Notes under the pieces: generated by a model
What the model saw: only the letters and a program-made list of their open reading frames with translations
Databases searched by the model: none
Told to the model about the DNA's origin: nothing
From: Jacaranda mimosifolia
Taxonomy: Eukaryota; Streptophyta; Magnoliopsida; Lamiales; Bignoniaceae
Direction: 5' to 3'
Assembly: GCA_018894105.1 (NCBI GenBank)
Contig: CM032117.1
Coordinates: forward strand, 45,804,501 to 45,868,500
DNA: 64,000 nucleotides
Shown: positions 1 through 11,700 of the stretch, piece by piece
Position numbering within the stretch: the stretch's first letter is position 1
Layout: each line of letters opens with the position of its first letter
Translations under genes and position numbers: made by a program

Positions 1-800
1 TCCTAAAGATGGTGTAGTTGAACTATAAGTGAGACAATTATGTGTAGCGCAACTGAAAGTTGATTGAACGTAAGGACTGAGCTGAAAGATGACTCACCTG
101 CCAAACCAGGAATAGAGTAGCTAAGCTGAGGACCAACTAACCCCGAAACTGAAGGCACTGGCATTGGTAGTGGGTAAGGTATTACTAAGAATCAAGGAAC
201 AAACCATTGCTAGGATAACCATTACATGGTACTGAATTGAGAGTGAAGACTAGTCAGGATAACTCCCTGTGGATCTTAGGATTTTATACATGTATAAACC
301 CTAATATAAAACCTAAAGAAGGTTTTTGATAGTTCCATTATTTTTCTGGCAATTTTTGTGTTTCTTTCCCAATTTTCATTTACATTTATTGATGTAGAAA
401 AATCAAATCCCATCAATTGGTGACATCTGTAGGAAAGTTTGAGTTAAGACGTGCGAATGAGCAATTTAGTAAGGAATGTAGATACAAAGAGAGAAGCTAC
501 ACTGACAACCTCTCAGGCAACACCCCCACTATGCCTGTAGAAGTGGTTATTCCTTAGGCCCTATCGGCCTCTATCATGTCCATAGAAGAAATAGGTCATG
601 TGCATCTTCCTCAATAGTGGGGTAGGTAACTGTGGGAGATCTCTTTATAATAAACTCTTCAACTACCAAGGTCATAGGAAAAGGGACAGTAGTTTGCAAC
701 TTGCTTCCTGAAAAAAATAAACTTTTAATAATGTACTCCGTGTTCCAAAAAAAGGAAAATTTTGATTTGTGAGCTTACTAGATAAGTATGGTTTCGACGG
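1..800 (+). mobile_element. Ty3-gypsy LTR end and leader, eroded
   Basis: At 417-436 the plus strand reads TTGGTGACATCTGTAGGAAA, a decayed form of the TTTGGCGCCGTCTGTGGGAA sequence that follows the 5' LTR in many plant Ty3-gypsy elements. The sequence to its left (TATA-like AT-rich stretch near 280-320, pyrimidine-rich tail to about 410) would then be the LTR 3' part and the sequence to its right the leader and gag start. A short frame near 480-600 resembles a gag leader but has stops. No second LTR copy was found, so the outer boundary is unknown and the element is certainly incomplete. Confidence 0.35.
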
Positions 801-2265
801 AATTTTGATGGAATTTTTCGTATAAAAAAAACCCACATTGCAAATGATGTTGACTCTACTCTGTGTGAGTTTTAAGGTCTTGTGTAGACCATGTGTAGGT
901 TAGAGGTAAATGCGTATATTTACAAATTGCAATGCAATATAGACATGTCTCATTCTACATGGCACTTAATGTCCATGGAGTTTTAGTCATTGATGATCGT
1001 TTGGGGTCTCAAGTACTTAGATATTTTGTGGAGTTTGCAAAATCATTTTCGTACCTAGGAGGGCAAAGGAAGGAATGTGTGAGAGGCAGTTTTTGTAGGA
1101 GCACCATAGAGAGTCATTACCTATTGGGAGTCATTTAAACCCCCCAGGTTGGTAAGGCATGTGCTCTGTGATTTTTAGCAATGCGAGACTTATAGGTTCA
1201 TTGGGGAACGTATACATGGAATGGTCTCTTGTGTGTAGACAGCTCGATCTTTTAATGCTAGCAAGGATAAAGGACTTTTTCTATTAGTGTTTATGCTAAA
1301 TCCATGGTGTAGAATCTTATCATAGAGTGGGTGAGGTGGCTTTCAGTGTTGGTCACATATGAGGTATGTTGGTGAGTATGGTCGAAGGAAGTTGGAGTAA
1401 TTCTCCTTCTTTCAACTTACTAAGGTAGCTGCTAACGACTTTGTTTGAGTAAGTGTTTGTCCTACTGCTTTGATATGTCTTGCGCCTTCTTTTTTTTCTT
1501 AATAATGACTTCTTATTCTTGAGTGTCTTTTGCGTTTTTGGAGCATATGGATGGAACTTGGTTGAGTAGAAAACTCGCCAAGCAGAAAGAGCCTTGTTTA
1601 TGATAAAATGTCTTTAGGCAGGGACTATGAAAGAAGTAAAATGTGGAGAGAGATTTATCAGCTTCAATGCTGGGAGGATTTTCATAAATGCTACTTGTGA
1701 AGGATCTATTAAAGAATTCAAGTATTCTGATGAGTTTTTTTGAGGCAGTAAAAGTGGAGGTGATATTGATCTACAAGCAGACTAATTAGAGTTATCACTA
1801 CATTTTGAATGAGATAGGGCAATACCCTGGGGAGGATTTGCTGATGCTAGAGCCAACTATCCTGCTCAACCTTATTATTAGAGAATTTGAGAAGGGTCCT
1901 GAAGTTGGGATAGAGATTATCGCAAAGAAGCAAGCATAAGCAGCTCTATGGGAAGTAAGAGACTTAGTTTATGGTAGCAGTAGTAATTAAGTATGATTTT
2001 ATGTCTAGAAATTTCTTTAGTACTTTCCTTTTTGTATTGATGTTTACTTTTGAAGGTCAAGTGTTGGTTGAACACCTTTGTGTTTTTCTCATTTGATTTC
2101 AATCAAATTTCTTTGTTTTTGTTCATTTTGTGCTCATGCAAACACATAATTAACTGTATGGCTTACTAACTGCATATTCGTGCTTTGAGAATTAAAAAAT
2201 GAGAAATAGGAAGACGTCGCCATAAGTGTTGGAAAAAAGTGCATCATGAGTGCCTATGTAGGGAA
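440..2265. other. Anonymous repeat-like sequence, no gene seen
   Basis: No open frame here exceeds about 70 codons and none has a recognisable motif. It may be the internal part of the plus-strand gypsy relic that begins at about 410, but I see no protease, reverse transcriptase or integrase signature to prove it. Confidence 0.3.
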
Positions 2266-2269
2266 CTGA

Positions 2270-2463
2270 CTTGGGCGCCCTTTCAAGGCACCAAGATTGG
2301 GTACCAATGTAGGGCGTGGACAAGGCTGGGGTGCCCGGGAGGTATCCAATGCTGGGGCGTTCATCGGGCATCTGCTGCTAGGGCACCTACGAAGTGCCTG
2401 TTGCTGGACGCCAGTGAGGCACCTACTATTGGGAGGCTTGCTTAGCACCTGATGCTAGGGCAT
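2270..2463. repeat. 26-bp GC-rich minisatellite
   Basis: About seven imperfect head-to-tail units with a 25-29 bp period lie here. Each ends in a variant of CCTGATGCT or CCAATGCT and restarts with GGGC or GGGG; the four central units are 26, 26, 26 and 25 bp. The array is much richer in G and C than its surroundings. Small open frames on both strands across it are by-products of the repeat, not genes. Confidence 0.75.
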
Positions 2464-2952
2464 TTTTTTTTCTTGTTTACATGATTTTTCATCAAATTTG
2501 CTAATGGCATAATGCCTTCGATGGTCACTCGGGGACTTAGAGAATTTTAATTAATAAAGTATTTTGAGTACTTTAGTGCATTTATGAGTTGAACTGACTA
2601 TGAGCATAGCATGTAATAAAGCTTTCTTCGAGAGGTGCAGAGCCCCCTAGTGTTGGCATCAGTCCGCCTGGTGTAAAATGGAGTCCTCAAAAGGAAGAAA
2701 GTTAATTTTGCGCTCACATTGAGCATTACTTAGGAACCAGGATGAGAACAAGCATACTTATAAGTCTTCTGGGAGGCTTCATAGTAACTGCGCGACGACA
2801 TACAAAGTTATCGAACTTAGAGATTTTTCTTTGAATATTTGTGAAGTGTAGAGACCTCACCACTCTTCTCTTCATAGGGATTCAAGGTAGGCTTCCTTTG
2901 CTCGATGATGTAGGTGTCTTTTAAGATGTTCCTTAGAGAGTATCTACAGAGC

Positions 2953-3217
2953 AGTTTCCATATACTCCTGAGATGCCCGATAGTAGACTTTTTTAGAGGG
3001 TGCCACATACTCCTGAGGGAGCTGATAGTGGGCTTTTTTATAAGGTGCCATGTACTCCCTAAGGGAACCAATAGTAGGCTTTTTTAAAGAGTATCACGTA
3101 CTCTCGAAGGGAGCATATAGTAGTCTTTTTTAGAGAGTGACTACCACGTACCTCTCTAAGGGTTGATAGTGGGATTATATGAGGTGCCACATACTCTAAG
3201 GGTATCTTTATATTGGG
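2953..3217. repeat. 46-bp tandem repeat, about six copies
   Basis: Units begin near 2953, 2999, 3044, 3090, 3136 and 3184, giving a period of about 45-48 bp. The shared core is a CCACATACTCC-like stretch, then GGGAG, then GATAGTGGGCTTTTTTA. Because the period is near a multiple of three, the minus strand shows a spurious repeating peptide. It lies on the downstream side of the minus-strand gypsy gag relic and may belong to that element. Confidence 0.75.
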
Positions 3218-3899
3218 ATTAGACTCAATGACTGCCAAGAAATCTTCGCACTCCTCGAAGAGCTTTATAATAGGCTAATGTCTAAAAGCTACTCTCCAAA
3301 TACTCCTTATTAATGCTACAAAGTTTAATGTTACGGAAGAGGCATTTATAATGTTAAAGAACAAGAGGAAGTTCACATTTATTAAAGAAATAATTACAAA
3401 AAACTAGTGCCATTCCTGATTAGGTATGCTTTATTTGAATTTAAAGGTGAATGAAAGTCTGAGCAGAAGACAAGCTAAAATAAACATTTATTGTAAGGAG
3501 GTGTCATCAATAATGTATTTCGGCCGTCACTAAGAGTGTTTTAGGGTGCATGTGCATTTAAAAGGTTGATATTCAGCAAGACACCTTTGCCTTTATCTCA
3601 TTTGGTTGGTCCTCTAGATATTATCGAAGTGACTTTCACTACAGGAGGTTTGCCAAGATTGTGGTGGTATTGATGCTTCTTGAGGTGTCCTCTTCGAATT
3701 ATTTCCTCAAATTTATCCTTCAATTGATAGCACTTATTTCTAGCATGTCTGATGATGCAATGATATCAGTACTATATGTCTGCTTTTGGCTTTTTAGGGT
3801 CAATAGGATGGTCGTCGGATGAGACCGCATCACAATGTTATTGTTAGCATTTTTATCTAGAATACAGTGTGAGTGTTTGTATGGACGTGCACGAGAGGG

Positions 3900-4974
3900 C
3901 TACTTCTCTAATCACTATGCTCTTTATAACTATTATTCCTCTCGTCACGCCTAACGAGCTCCTTAGCTTGGGTGATATTGAGCTCTACCCTTGTTAAGAA
4001 GTTTTCCAAGTGTTGCTGGGGGTCTTCAATTCCATTGAACATTGACAGTTGAATTATCCTTTTTTCATGGGGAAGTGCTCTTGTTAAGATCACCAGTGAA
4101 GATGGACTATACCTAGGAGGAGTAATAATAAAAGGACAATATTGACTTCCTGCTTTTTTAAATGGTCATGACATCAAGGAACACATTTGAACTCTAACAT
4201 ATGTGGGTGCATGCCATGTGTGTCCACTCTAGGTAAGGAGTGCTCGTCTCCTTGGTAAAGTGAGAAAGGGGGAGATGTGTCATGTTATGGATCAACCCTT
4301 TCGTCCCCCTAGCTTTTATGTAAGGACTGCTACAACTTCTAGGGGTGGCCCTCCTTGGTGTACTGGGCTATTACTACTGTAGCTTGAGTGACATTTTGCA
4401 GTATGATCCTTAATATCTCCTGGGTCACATGTATGATAGGATCTCTAGAATAAGGTGTTTGTTGCGCATACGTCTCCTCCACCCTAGGTTGTGCATCAGG
4501 GGCTGATTCTAGCTCTAATTGTGGTGGTACTCCAAGTTGGTGAGTCTCCACATTTTCCAATATTGGGAGCACCCAATCGTATCCTCGATAAGCATCTAGA
4601 AGCTTTAACCCTTTACTTTTGGTAGTAGAGTTTGCAAAAGCATTGATACACGAGAGTGGGAATGAGTTCCTTGAACTGGTATTGGTGAAATCAGTGCATC
4701 TCCTCCACTGCCTATTAGATTTGGGTACCAGCACCATGTGAGCCAGCCATTTCGAGTATTGGAGCTATCGTGCACATTCTGCTAGCAACAACTCATACGC
4801 CTCCTCTATAAAGTTTGGGTCTTGGAAGGTTCTGATTCTAGATTCTAGTAGTTCTGAAAAGATCTCCAGGGTAAATCTCCATGCTCTCAAGCTCTCTTGC
4901 GTTTCCAATTCCCATTTCTCGGCTTTCCTCTTCCTGCTTTGAGGCTTGACAGGTGCAATGTTTGTTGCGCCCAC
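3900..4974 (-). pseudogene. Ty3-gypsy gag and RT fragments, rearranged
   Basis: Three minus-strand pieces are visible. At 4093-3908 a gag segment contains FNGIEDPQQHLENF, the usual start of the retrotransposon gag domain. At about 4760-4570 there is a reverse transcriptase segment with WLAHMVLVPKSNRQWRRCTD and a following SFPL...LLDAYRGYD, matching the N-terminal RT fingers of plant gypsy elements. Between them (4569-4339) the same frame continues into sequence more like a gag leader. Reading 5' to 3' on the minus strand, RT therefore precedes gag, the reverse of the normal order, so the relic is rearranged. No zinc knuckle, protease or integrase is seen. Confidence 0.6.
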
Positions 4975-5111
4975 GTCCCCTTCTTTATCTATAGCGAATA
5001 AAAGTCTTAGCGGTCATCTTTCCTCCTTTCGTGTTGGGAGGTCACGCGAGTGCTGATAGCTCTAGTCATAGATCTCTCATGCATCCTTAGCATTCATTCT
5101 TTCTTCCTTTG

Positions 5112-5260
5112 AGTTTCCCAAGGACGATGCCAAAATGAAGTAGGGAGACATACTCTTCTCTAGAGTTCTTTCATCCTAAGAAATTTTGCAAATGATTTCT
5201 TGTATCTTATTTCTCACTGAAACTTGATATTTATAGATTTAGTTTTTATGGGCTTAGGCC
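5112..5260 (-). mobile_element. Minus-strand gypsy LTR end with primer-side motif
   Basis: The minus strand at 5135-5115 reads TTTTGGCATCGTCCTTGGGA, a variant of the post-LTR gypsy motif. Just upstream on that strand the putative R/U5 runs to about 5136, with a TATA-like CTATAAATATC near 5240-5230. This places the 5' LTR of the minus-strand element to the right of 5136 and pairs with the gag/RT relic at 3900-4974. The far LTR boundary is not recognisable. Confidence 0.45.
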
Positions 5261-5763
5261 CATTAGGGTTTTTTAGTCTTCTCTATGCGCTTGGCTTATC
5301 CTTTGGATTCTATGGTGTATTTGCTTAATAATTAATTTTAAAGTCTATTTGTTATTTGTAGTCTTAAATAGAATTTTAGTCATATCAATATTAAATATGG
5401 GTCCCATTATTTTGAAATATAGAAAAAAAAATTATTATTTGATTAGTTGGTAAATTTTAATTATTTTTAAATGAATAAATATATTAAATTTAAGAATAAT
5501 AATTATAAGTATGAAAATAGAAAATAGTATTATTTTAGTTAAAAATAGGACTGTCCAAATGAATTTTACTCATTTTTAAACTCTATTTCCCAAAATGGGT
5601 GTTCGAAAATGAAACCATCCTTTTTTTCTCTTGATAAGTGAAACCAGTTCTGTTCATTTTCATTTTTCATTTCGAAAATGAAACCATTCAAGAATCACGC
5701 CTAAAATTTCTGTAAGCTTATAATGCGGGTCATAAAAGAAAGTGCCCAAATTTTGGTGAACGT
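5261..5763. other. AT-rich upstream region of the LpxA gene
   Basis: This interval holds the presumed promoter and 5' UTR of the acyltransferase gene, possibly overlapping the rest of a gypsy LTR. It is strongly AT-rich from 5330 to 5580. A TATAAT at 5719-5724 lies about 50 bp before the start codon, which is close for a plant TATA box, so I do not assign a promoter. Confidence 0.3.
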
Positions 5764-5773
5764 ATGAGTTATG
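5764..5773 (+). promoter_or_regulatory. Upstream ATG overlapping the LpxA start
   Basis: An ATG at 5764 lies seven bases before the LpxA start at 5771, in another frame. If the transcript begins upstream, ribosomes meet this ATG first and would make an unrelated short peptide. Use of 5771 then needs leaky scanning, or a transcription start between the two. Confidence 0.45.
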
Positions 5774-8700
5774 ACTTCACTTCTCAGAATTCGCAGGCCA
5801 TTCTCCTTTGCCATTCAACGATTTTACCTTCGATGCTTCTCCACTTCAGTCCCCTGTATTGCTTACAGCTCTCCTCGTCTTGTGTGTGTGTGTGTGTGTA
5901 TACACGAACACGAACACACAATTTGTTTGGCACTTTGATCAATTATTGATTCATGTTACTATTTCGTTTACAGGTGTTAAGGAGGAAGAGAAATTGAGTT
6001 CTAGGGAAACAGGAAGCAAGTGCAGTTTTATTCATCCATCTGCAATTGTTCATCCCAATGCCATTTTAGGTCAGGTATTAGCACTATCTTCCAGTAATTT
6101 ATGATATTTGTTTTTAGGCTCCGTACGGTTACTCGTGGAATTGTAAAACTAAATGAAGTAAAAGTTAGGTTTCTTTGGCTGTAAATACTCATAGAATTAC
6201 ACATTGAGTGAAGAAACATGATGGGAATGCTCTAGTATGGCTGTGCAAGAGGAAGATGCAGATGTTTGTGAGAACCAAGTTCTTCAGGAACTAATTTGTT
6301 GCCCTGAAGGTTTCTTGTGGTGAGCCTTTTGCAAGAATTCGGGTTCTTGGAAATAGAATTGGCAATCCTCGCTCTGGATAAAGTTGCTTTCTTCTGATAA
6401 GTTTCATTTGGTGGCAACAGTTCTTTGGACAAGTCATTGTTGGACTTATCTCCCTCATAGCAGTGAGTTGAAATAAAGAATCAACTGAACATGTGATATG
6501 TGGATGCTAGCTTTGAAGAGGTTTCATGGCAAACTACATAAGCATCAAAATGAAATTTAATTTATCTGGCTAGTGGCTTGGTTGCAGTTGGTGGTGATAA
6601 ATATTCATCCTACTATACGTGGGAAAACAGGAAGAAAAACATGGGTCAAGTTTAACTAAATTCAAGAAGCTTTAAGGTAGTAATTGATTAGGTATCAATA
6701 AACTAATTCAACTTTTAAATTAATGTAAAGGTCCTCTTAACATTTTTTGCGATCAATTCTCAAACCTTTGACCATAGATGCTGGAGGTGGAAGAGAGGTG
6801 AGAAATACCTTTCTTTCTTGTAATTTTGACCCTGCTATGATTATTGGTGGCAACACTTTGTTTACTATGTGTTTGAGTGTGTTTTCTTTGGTGAGGGGTA
6901 GCTATCTCATCAATAGTTAGTTACTTCTAGTGAATCACTAATAATTCCTGGCAAAACATAATTCAAGTTCCACAAGGAGAATAATGACGTGACTATTTGT
7001 AGCAGCACGTAAAGTGAAACCAATAGAATCATGAACTCTTAAGTAAAATTAATGTCAGGTTAATATAATTGTCTACAGCAAAATTTGATTCCTCATAACA
7101 TGAAATTCTGACTAATTATTTAGATGCTTTTTGAAGCATTTTCTCTTTAGCGATCATTGGAGCCTAACCTCTTAAATGTGGTTGGTTCCTCACACATCAG
7201 GTTTCCGTTTTTTGACTTTTAATAACCGATGCTGTGTAAACAGCTAGTTAAATTATAGATTGTTTTCTTTTACCTTTGTTTTATTTTGTTAGTTATTTCC
7301 AATTACAGGAAGCAATAAAAGGCAGCCTGTAATATTTGTTTCGTCTCTTGAATTAGCTTCTCTAGTGGCAGCTTCCAAGGATGAAAATTCTCAGATAATT
7401 AAGATATAAATGACAGTTTACATCCTTATTTGTGTGGAGTAGAACACATTGACCTCAGTGTCCTCATCCAGAGTTTGACACTTTTGATTTGTCGATTGAG
7501 TATAGTTTTCTTGTTTGAAGCACAAGATGAGCATAAGTAGCATAGCATTGGAAGTGATTTGTCCAAACAATAGAAAGGACAGTACTTCAGCAAAAAAAAG
7601 CGAATTGCATCGGGGGAGATTGAATTTTTATAAAATTTTCGTGCAAAAGCAGAAATTTTCTATTTCACGAAAAAACCAGCACACCTGGAAAATTTAAAAG
7701 TGATATTTCGTCTCTGTATCTATATGACGCTTCTCTTTTGTTCTCCAATTGAACGTTCACAATAGGAAGGAGTTATGATAATAATATATGACAACAAAAG
7801 CAAGGGTTGGACTATTATGTAAAAGATAAGCAGCTGGTACAATGTAAAAAAAATTAATAATCAACTGAGTGATTGTTTATGGCCTTTCATTTAAGATCTG
7901 GAACCTGTAGAGGAGCTTGCTGTTGGAGTCATGATCCTTATCAGGGAAGAGCTCCAGACATTTGCTTCACTGCACTATGCTAGGTTTTAACAACTAGGAC
8001 CTAGGTGCATCATATACTAGGTTTTAACTTTTAACTACTGTTATCCATGCACTCGTTTTCAACTGATTGAAATTCTTGTGCCATAGAATATGGTCACAGT
8101 ATTCTTGAAACTTTTTCTGTTTAGCAATTTGCGGTTACGTAATTTTCCTATAAGATTGAATGGTATGACTGGCATTTGTTTATCACAATGTTTAATGCAA
8201 CTCATAGCAAATTTTTATGGCTCTGTTCTTCAACTATTTGGTTCAGCTTTTGACATTCTAAGACATCTGGAGCTTAATAAAGCCTTCTCATGTAGGGTGT
8301 TTCCATTGGTCCTTTTTGTACTGTTGGACCTTATGCAAAGTTGGGGAATGCTTGTCAGTTATACCCTGGGAGCCATGTTTCTGGGAATACAGAACTAGGG
8401 GATAACTGCATTTTGATGATGTAAGATAATTGTAATCTCAGATGACATCTAAACTTAGTTAGAATTCTCTGTATTCCTTCTATATGAAGTTGAATCTGCC
8501 TACTTTGTCTGGCAGGAGTGCTATAGTAGGTGATGATCTTCCAGGTCATACGGTCATTGGGTACAACAATGTTATTGGGCACCATGCTGTGGTGGGCATT
8601 AAATGTCAAGATATGAAATACAAGGTTAGTTGCAAACCAAAGATATTTTAGTATAGATCAAATTTAGCTCTAAAAATAAAGAAAAGGAAAGCTACTTGAT

Positions 8701-11700
8701 CAATGCGAGAGATTATGTCAAACTTGCTTTCCCAGTCTCACATGGAGATACACTTTCGTTGTTAAGTTAGGCTTGGGATAGCAATAGAATTGTGGCATGT
8801 TTGATGGATCAGTAGCAATTCTGGCATGCTAACTATGGTACTTCCAGAAATTGTTGCTGTGCGCTTCTGATAATTTAGTGAGGAATTCTAGAACAAAAAA
8901 AAGGGATGAAAATAGCTAAAAAGAAAGGAGGATGAGTGTATATCCTTTCACTATAAATGAAAAGGAGTGAGTTTATATTCCACGACCGTGATATATGAAA
9001 TATGTCATTATTTTGTCACATTAGATTCCTAGCTATCGCCTATAGTTTGGAAATCCAATGTCGTATGATAGAAAAGGATCAGCAAGTTCATTTGTGTTTT
9101 TGGGTATATGTATTAGTGTTTTTGCAAGAATAGGTGAGACAATGGTGTACCTTCACCAAAACCATGAGCCACCTTCTGGATAAATGTGTGTGATCACAGT
9201 ACATTGAACAGAATCATTTCTAGTTGCTGGCCTGTTACATTTAGAGCCAAAAGATCTTGTTCATACATTTTCCATCAAGAAAATGCATGCATTTAATTTG
9301 ATGCCTCCATTAGGAAAACATGTGTTTTCTTTTATTCAGAAAAATGTTGAAGAAACCTACTAGAAGCATGCATTCTCAAGGATAAGGAGGTGGTGGTGGA
9401 TGGGAGAGAGGGGGAGGCAGAGTAGAGGGGAAGGTTACAGAGACCATTACCTGCATATTAAAATATGAAGAAAATAGTTTAGGAGGACATGGACTGTGAA
9501 CTCCAGTACAAGGACAATAAAGAAAACCTTAAGGGGAAAAAAAATAAACTACTAATATTCCTTGTGCCTGTGAGGACCAGGAAGCGGTGTACGGTTGGCA
9601 ATGGCGAGTCAGTCACATAGGCTTTTGTAAGACCATGTGTCAATACTAGACTGATTATGCTCTTCTTATACTTTGCAACCTTGATCTTAGTAGGGATGGT
9701 AATGCGTCCAGATGAACTTGAACCACTTTAAACCTCCTGGAGGGTTTTGATGGGGCTCAGAGGGGTTATTGGGTTTTAATTTTTGAAAGCCGACCAGTTA
9801 AAAGATATATAATACATATATATGATGTATATTGATATATATGTGTGTGTGTGTGTGTGGGGGGGGGGGAATACCTGTTTACTACTATATGCTCGCATAT
9901 AAAACATAAACATGATGTTTTTGCAAATTAGTATAATAATTTAAGATTAATAAATAGCTATATACTTTAAATATATATATATATATATATAAGTAGCAAA
10001 AATGTTTGAAATTCCAATCTTTTCAAAAACTAAAATGTACACATGTAATTTGTAAATAATTAGTTCTTTATGAATAACATTACATTATCATATTTAGAAA
10101 ATTGTTGTGGTAGTATTTTAGAAAAATATTTTAATTTTTTAAAATTATAAAGTGAGTCCATTGGGTTAAACCTGAAGGTTTTAGGCTTAGGATGGGTAAG
10201 GTCCTATGTCTACAAAAACTTTAGCAGGCCGGCCCTAGGTTTTTGCAAACATGTCGCAAACTCCAGCCATTACCATTCCTAATCTTGTGATGAGGTGAAA
10301 CTAATCATGCCTCTCCAACCATGAGCAACATACTCATCATCAAAATGTGCGATCTGTGTCTTAGGATGCTCTTCGCCTAGGCAATTATCATAACTTGAGA
10401 ATTAATCAGAAAATCAAATCATTCTTCATCAACCAATTCCATTTTATTCAAAGGTTTCAATTTTGCTTGACTATTAGTCTATTAGGATTTAGGGATATTC
10501 TCTATACGTAGATGACATAATTCTGAAGGTGGCAGAGTAATGTTTTATTCTGGGATTTATGTTTCTTCATTAATTTGATAGTCCAATCTGATCCTTATTT
10601 CTTGACTTAACGCCTCGTTATGAACATCTCAGCAACTCTAATTAATGCTGATCACCAGTCTTGATCTGTCGACTTTGCTTTCTTTATCAGCCAGAACTTA
10701 GTATTGCTAGTAGAATCAATCGACGAATGGAGATAATTCTTTCTTAAAACCAAATGATCAACAATTTCTGCAGTAGAATACATAATTTTCTTTGATAGAA
10801 TCAATTGCACACTCAAAAAAGGTATACCCAATCCACCTCCTAAATTCAAATTCCCATTGAAATCCTCCACAAAATCAGTTATGGAACACGAAGTTTCTTT
10901 GTGCTTGTGATCAGTTTCCACAGTTGCATCTATATCTATTTGAATCAATCCCTGATTTTCCATGTAAATCAGGTAGACCAGTACCTTTGACTTGTTATGA
11001 GGCTCAAATGGCTGAAAAACAGTTGACATAGATGCAACAAAATCACCGTCAGTCTGGTCTTTTTGAAGCCTTGTAAGTCCTTGTCAAGCTTTGTTGCAAC
11101 TTTCTCCATAATTTTTTTTCTTGAGACATCAGCAACTTAATGTAAGAATTAGACTTCATATCGATTCTCTTATTGAGTGGAAATTGCTTTCTAGTGACGA
11201 TCTCAGCGACTAAATTAAAAGAATTCATAATTTTTTTAACATTGTCATCATCACTCCTTGGACTACTTTCCCTTGAACAATATTCTGAGCGCTTTATAGA
11301 TTACAGACATCACCATTCAAACTGAAGTTTATGGACTTGTGTGTCAAGCATCTTCTTGAGACCCTCATCATTCTCCCAGGTGCCTCATTGTTGTCCATAT
11401 ACACAGAGATGCTAATTGTAGCATTACTATCAACTTAATCACAAGCAACAATTTCCTTATTTAACCCTGAAAAATTCTGCCATGCAAATTAACATTGATT
11501 GAACCATTTAGGAACCATGATCGAGTGTTCAACGAGTTAGATGAAGCCCTCTAATTGGGTTGCTCAAGATGAATTTTTGGTCACCATATTTATGAACAAT
11601 ATCCTTAGAGGATTTATACCTTGTCATAGGATTTCTAAAACATGTTAGAAAATGGAGATTTGCGAATGAATAGTTGGCGACTGTGGAGCCGCCACTAGTG

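Noticed and set aside
5808..6104. 98-codon open frame taken as the LpxA N-terminus
   Set aside because: It crosses intron 1. The in-phase exon 1 from the ATG at 5771 gives a convincing mitochondrial presequence, so the frame is kept only as a possible intron-retention product.
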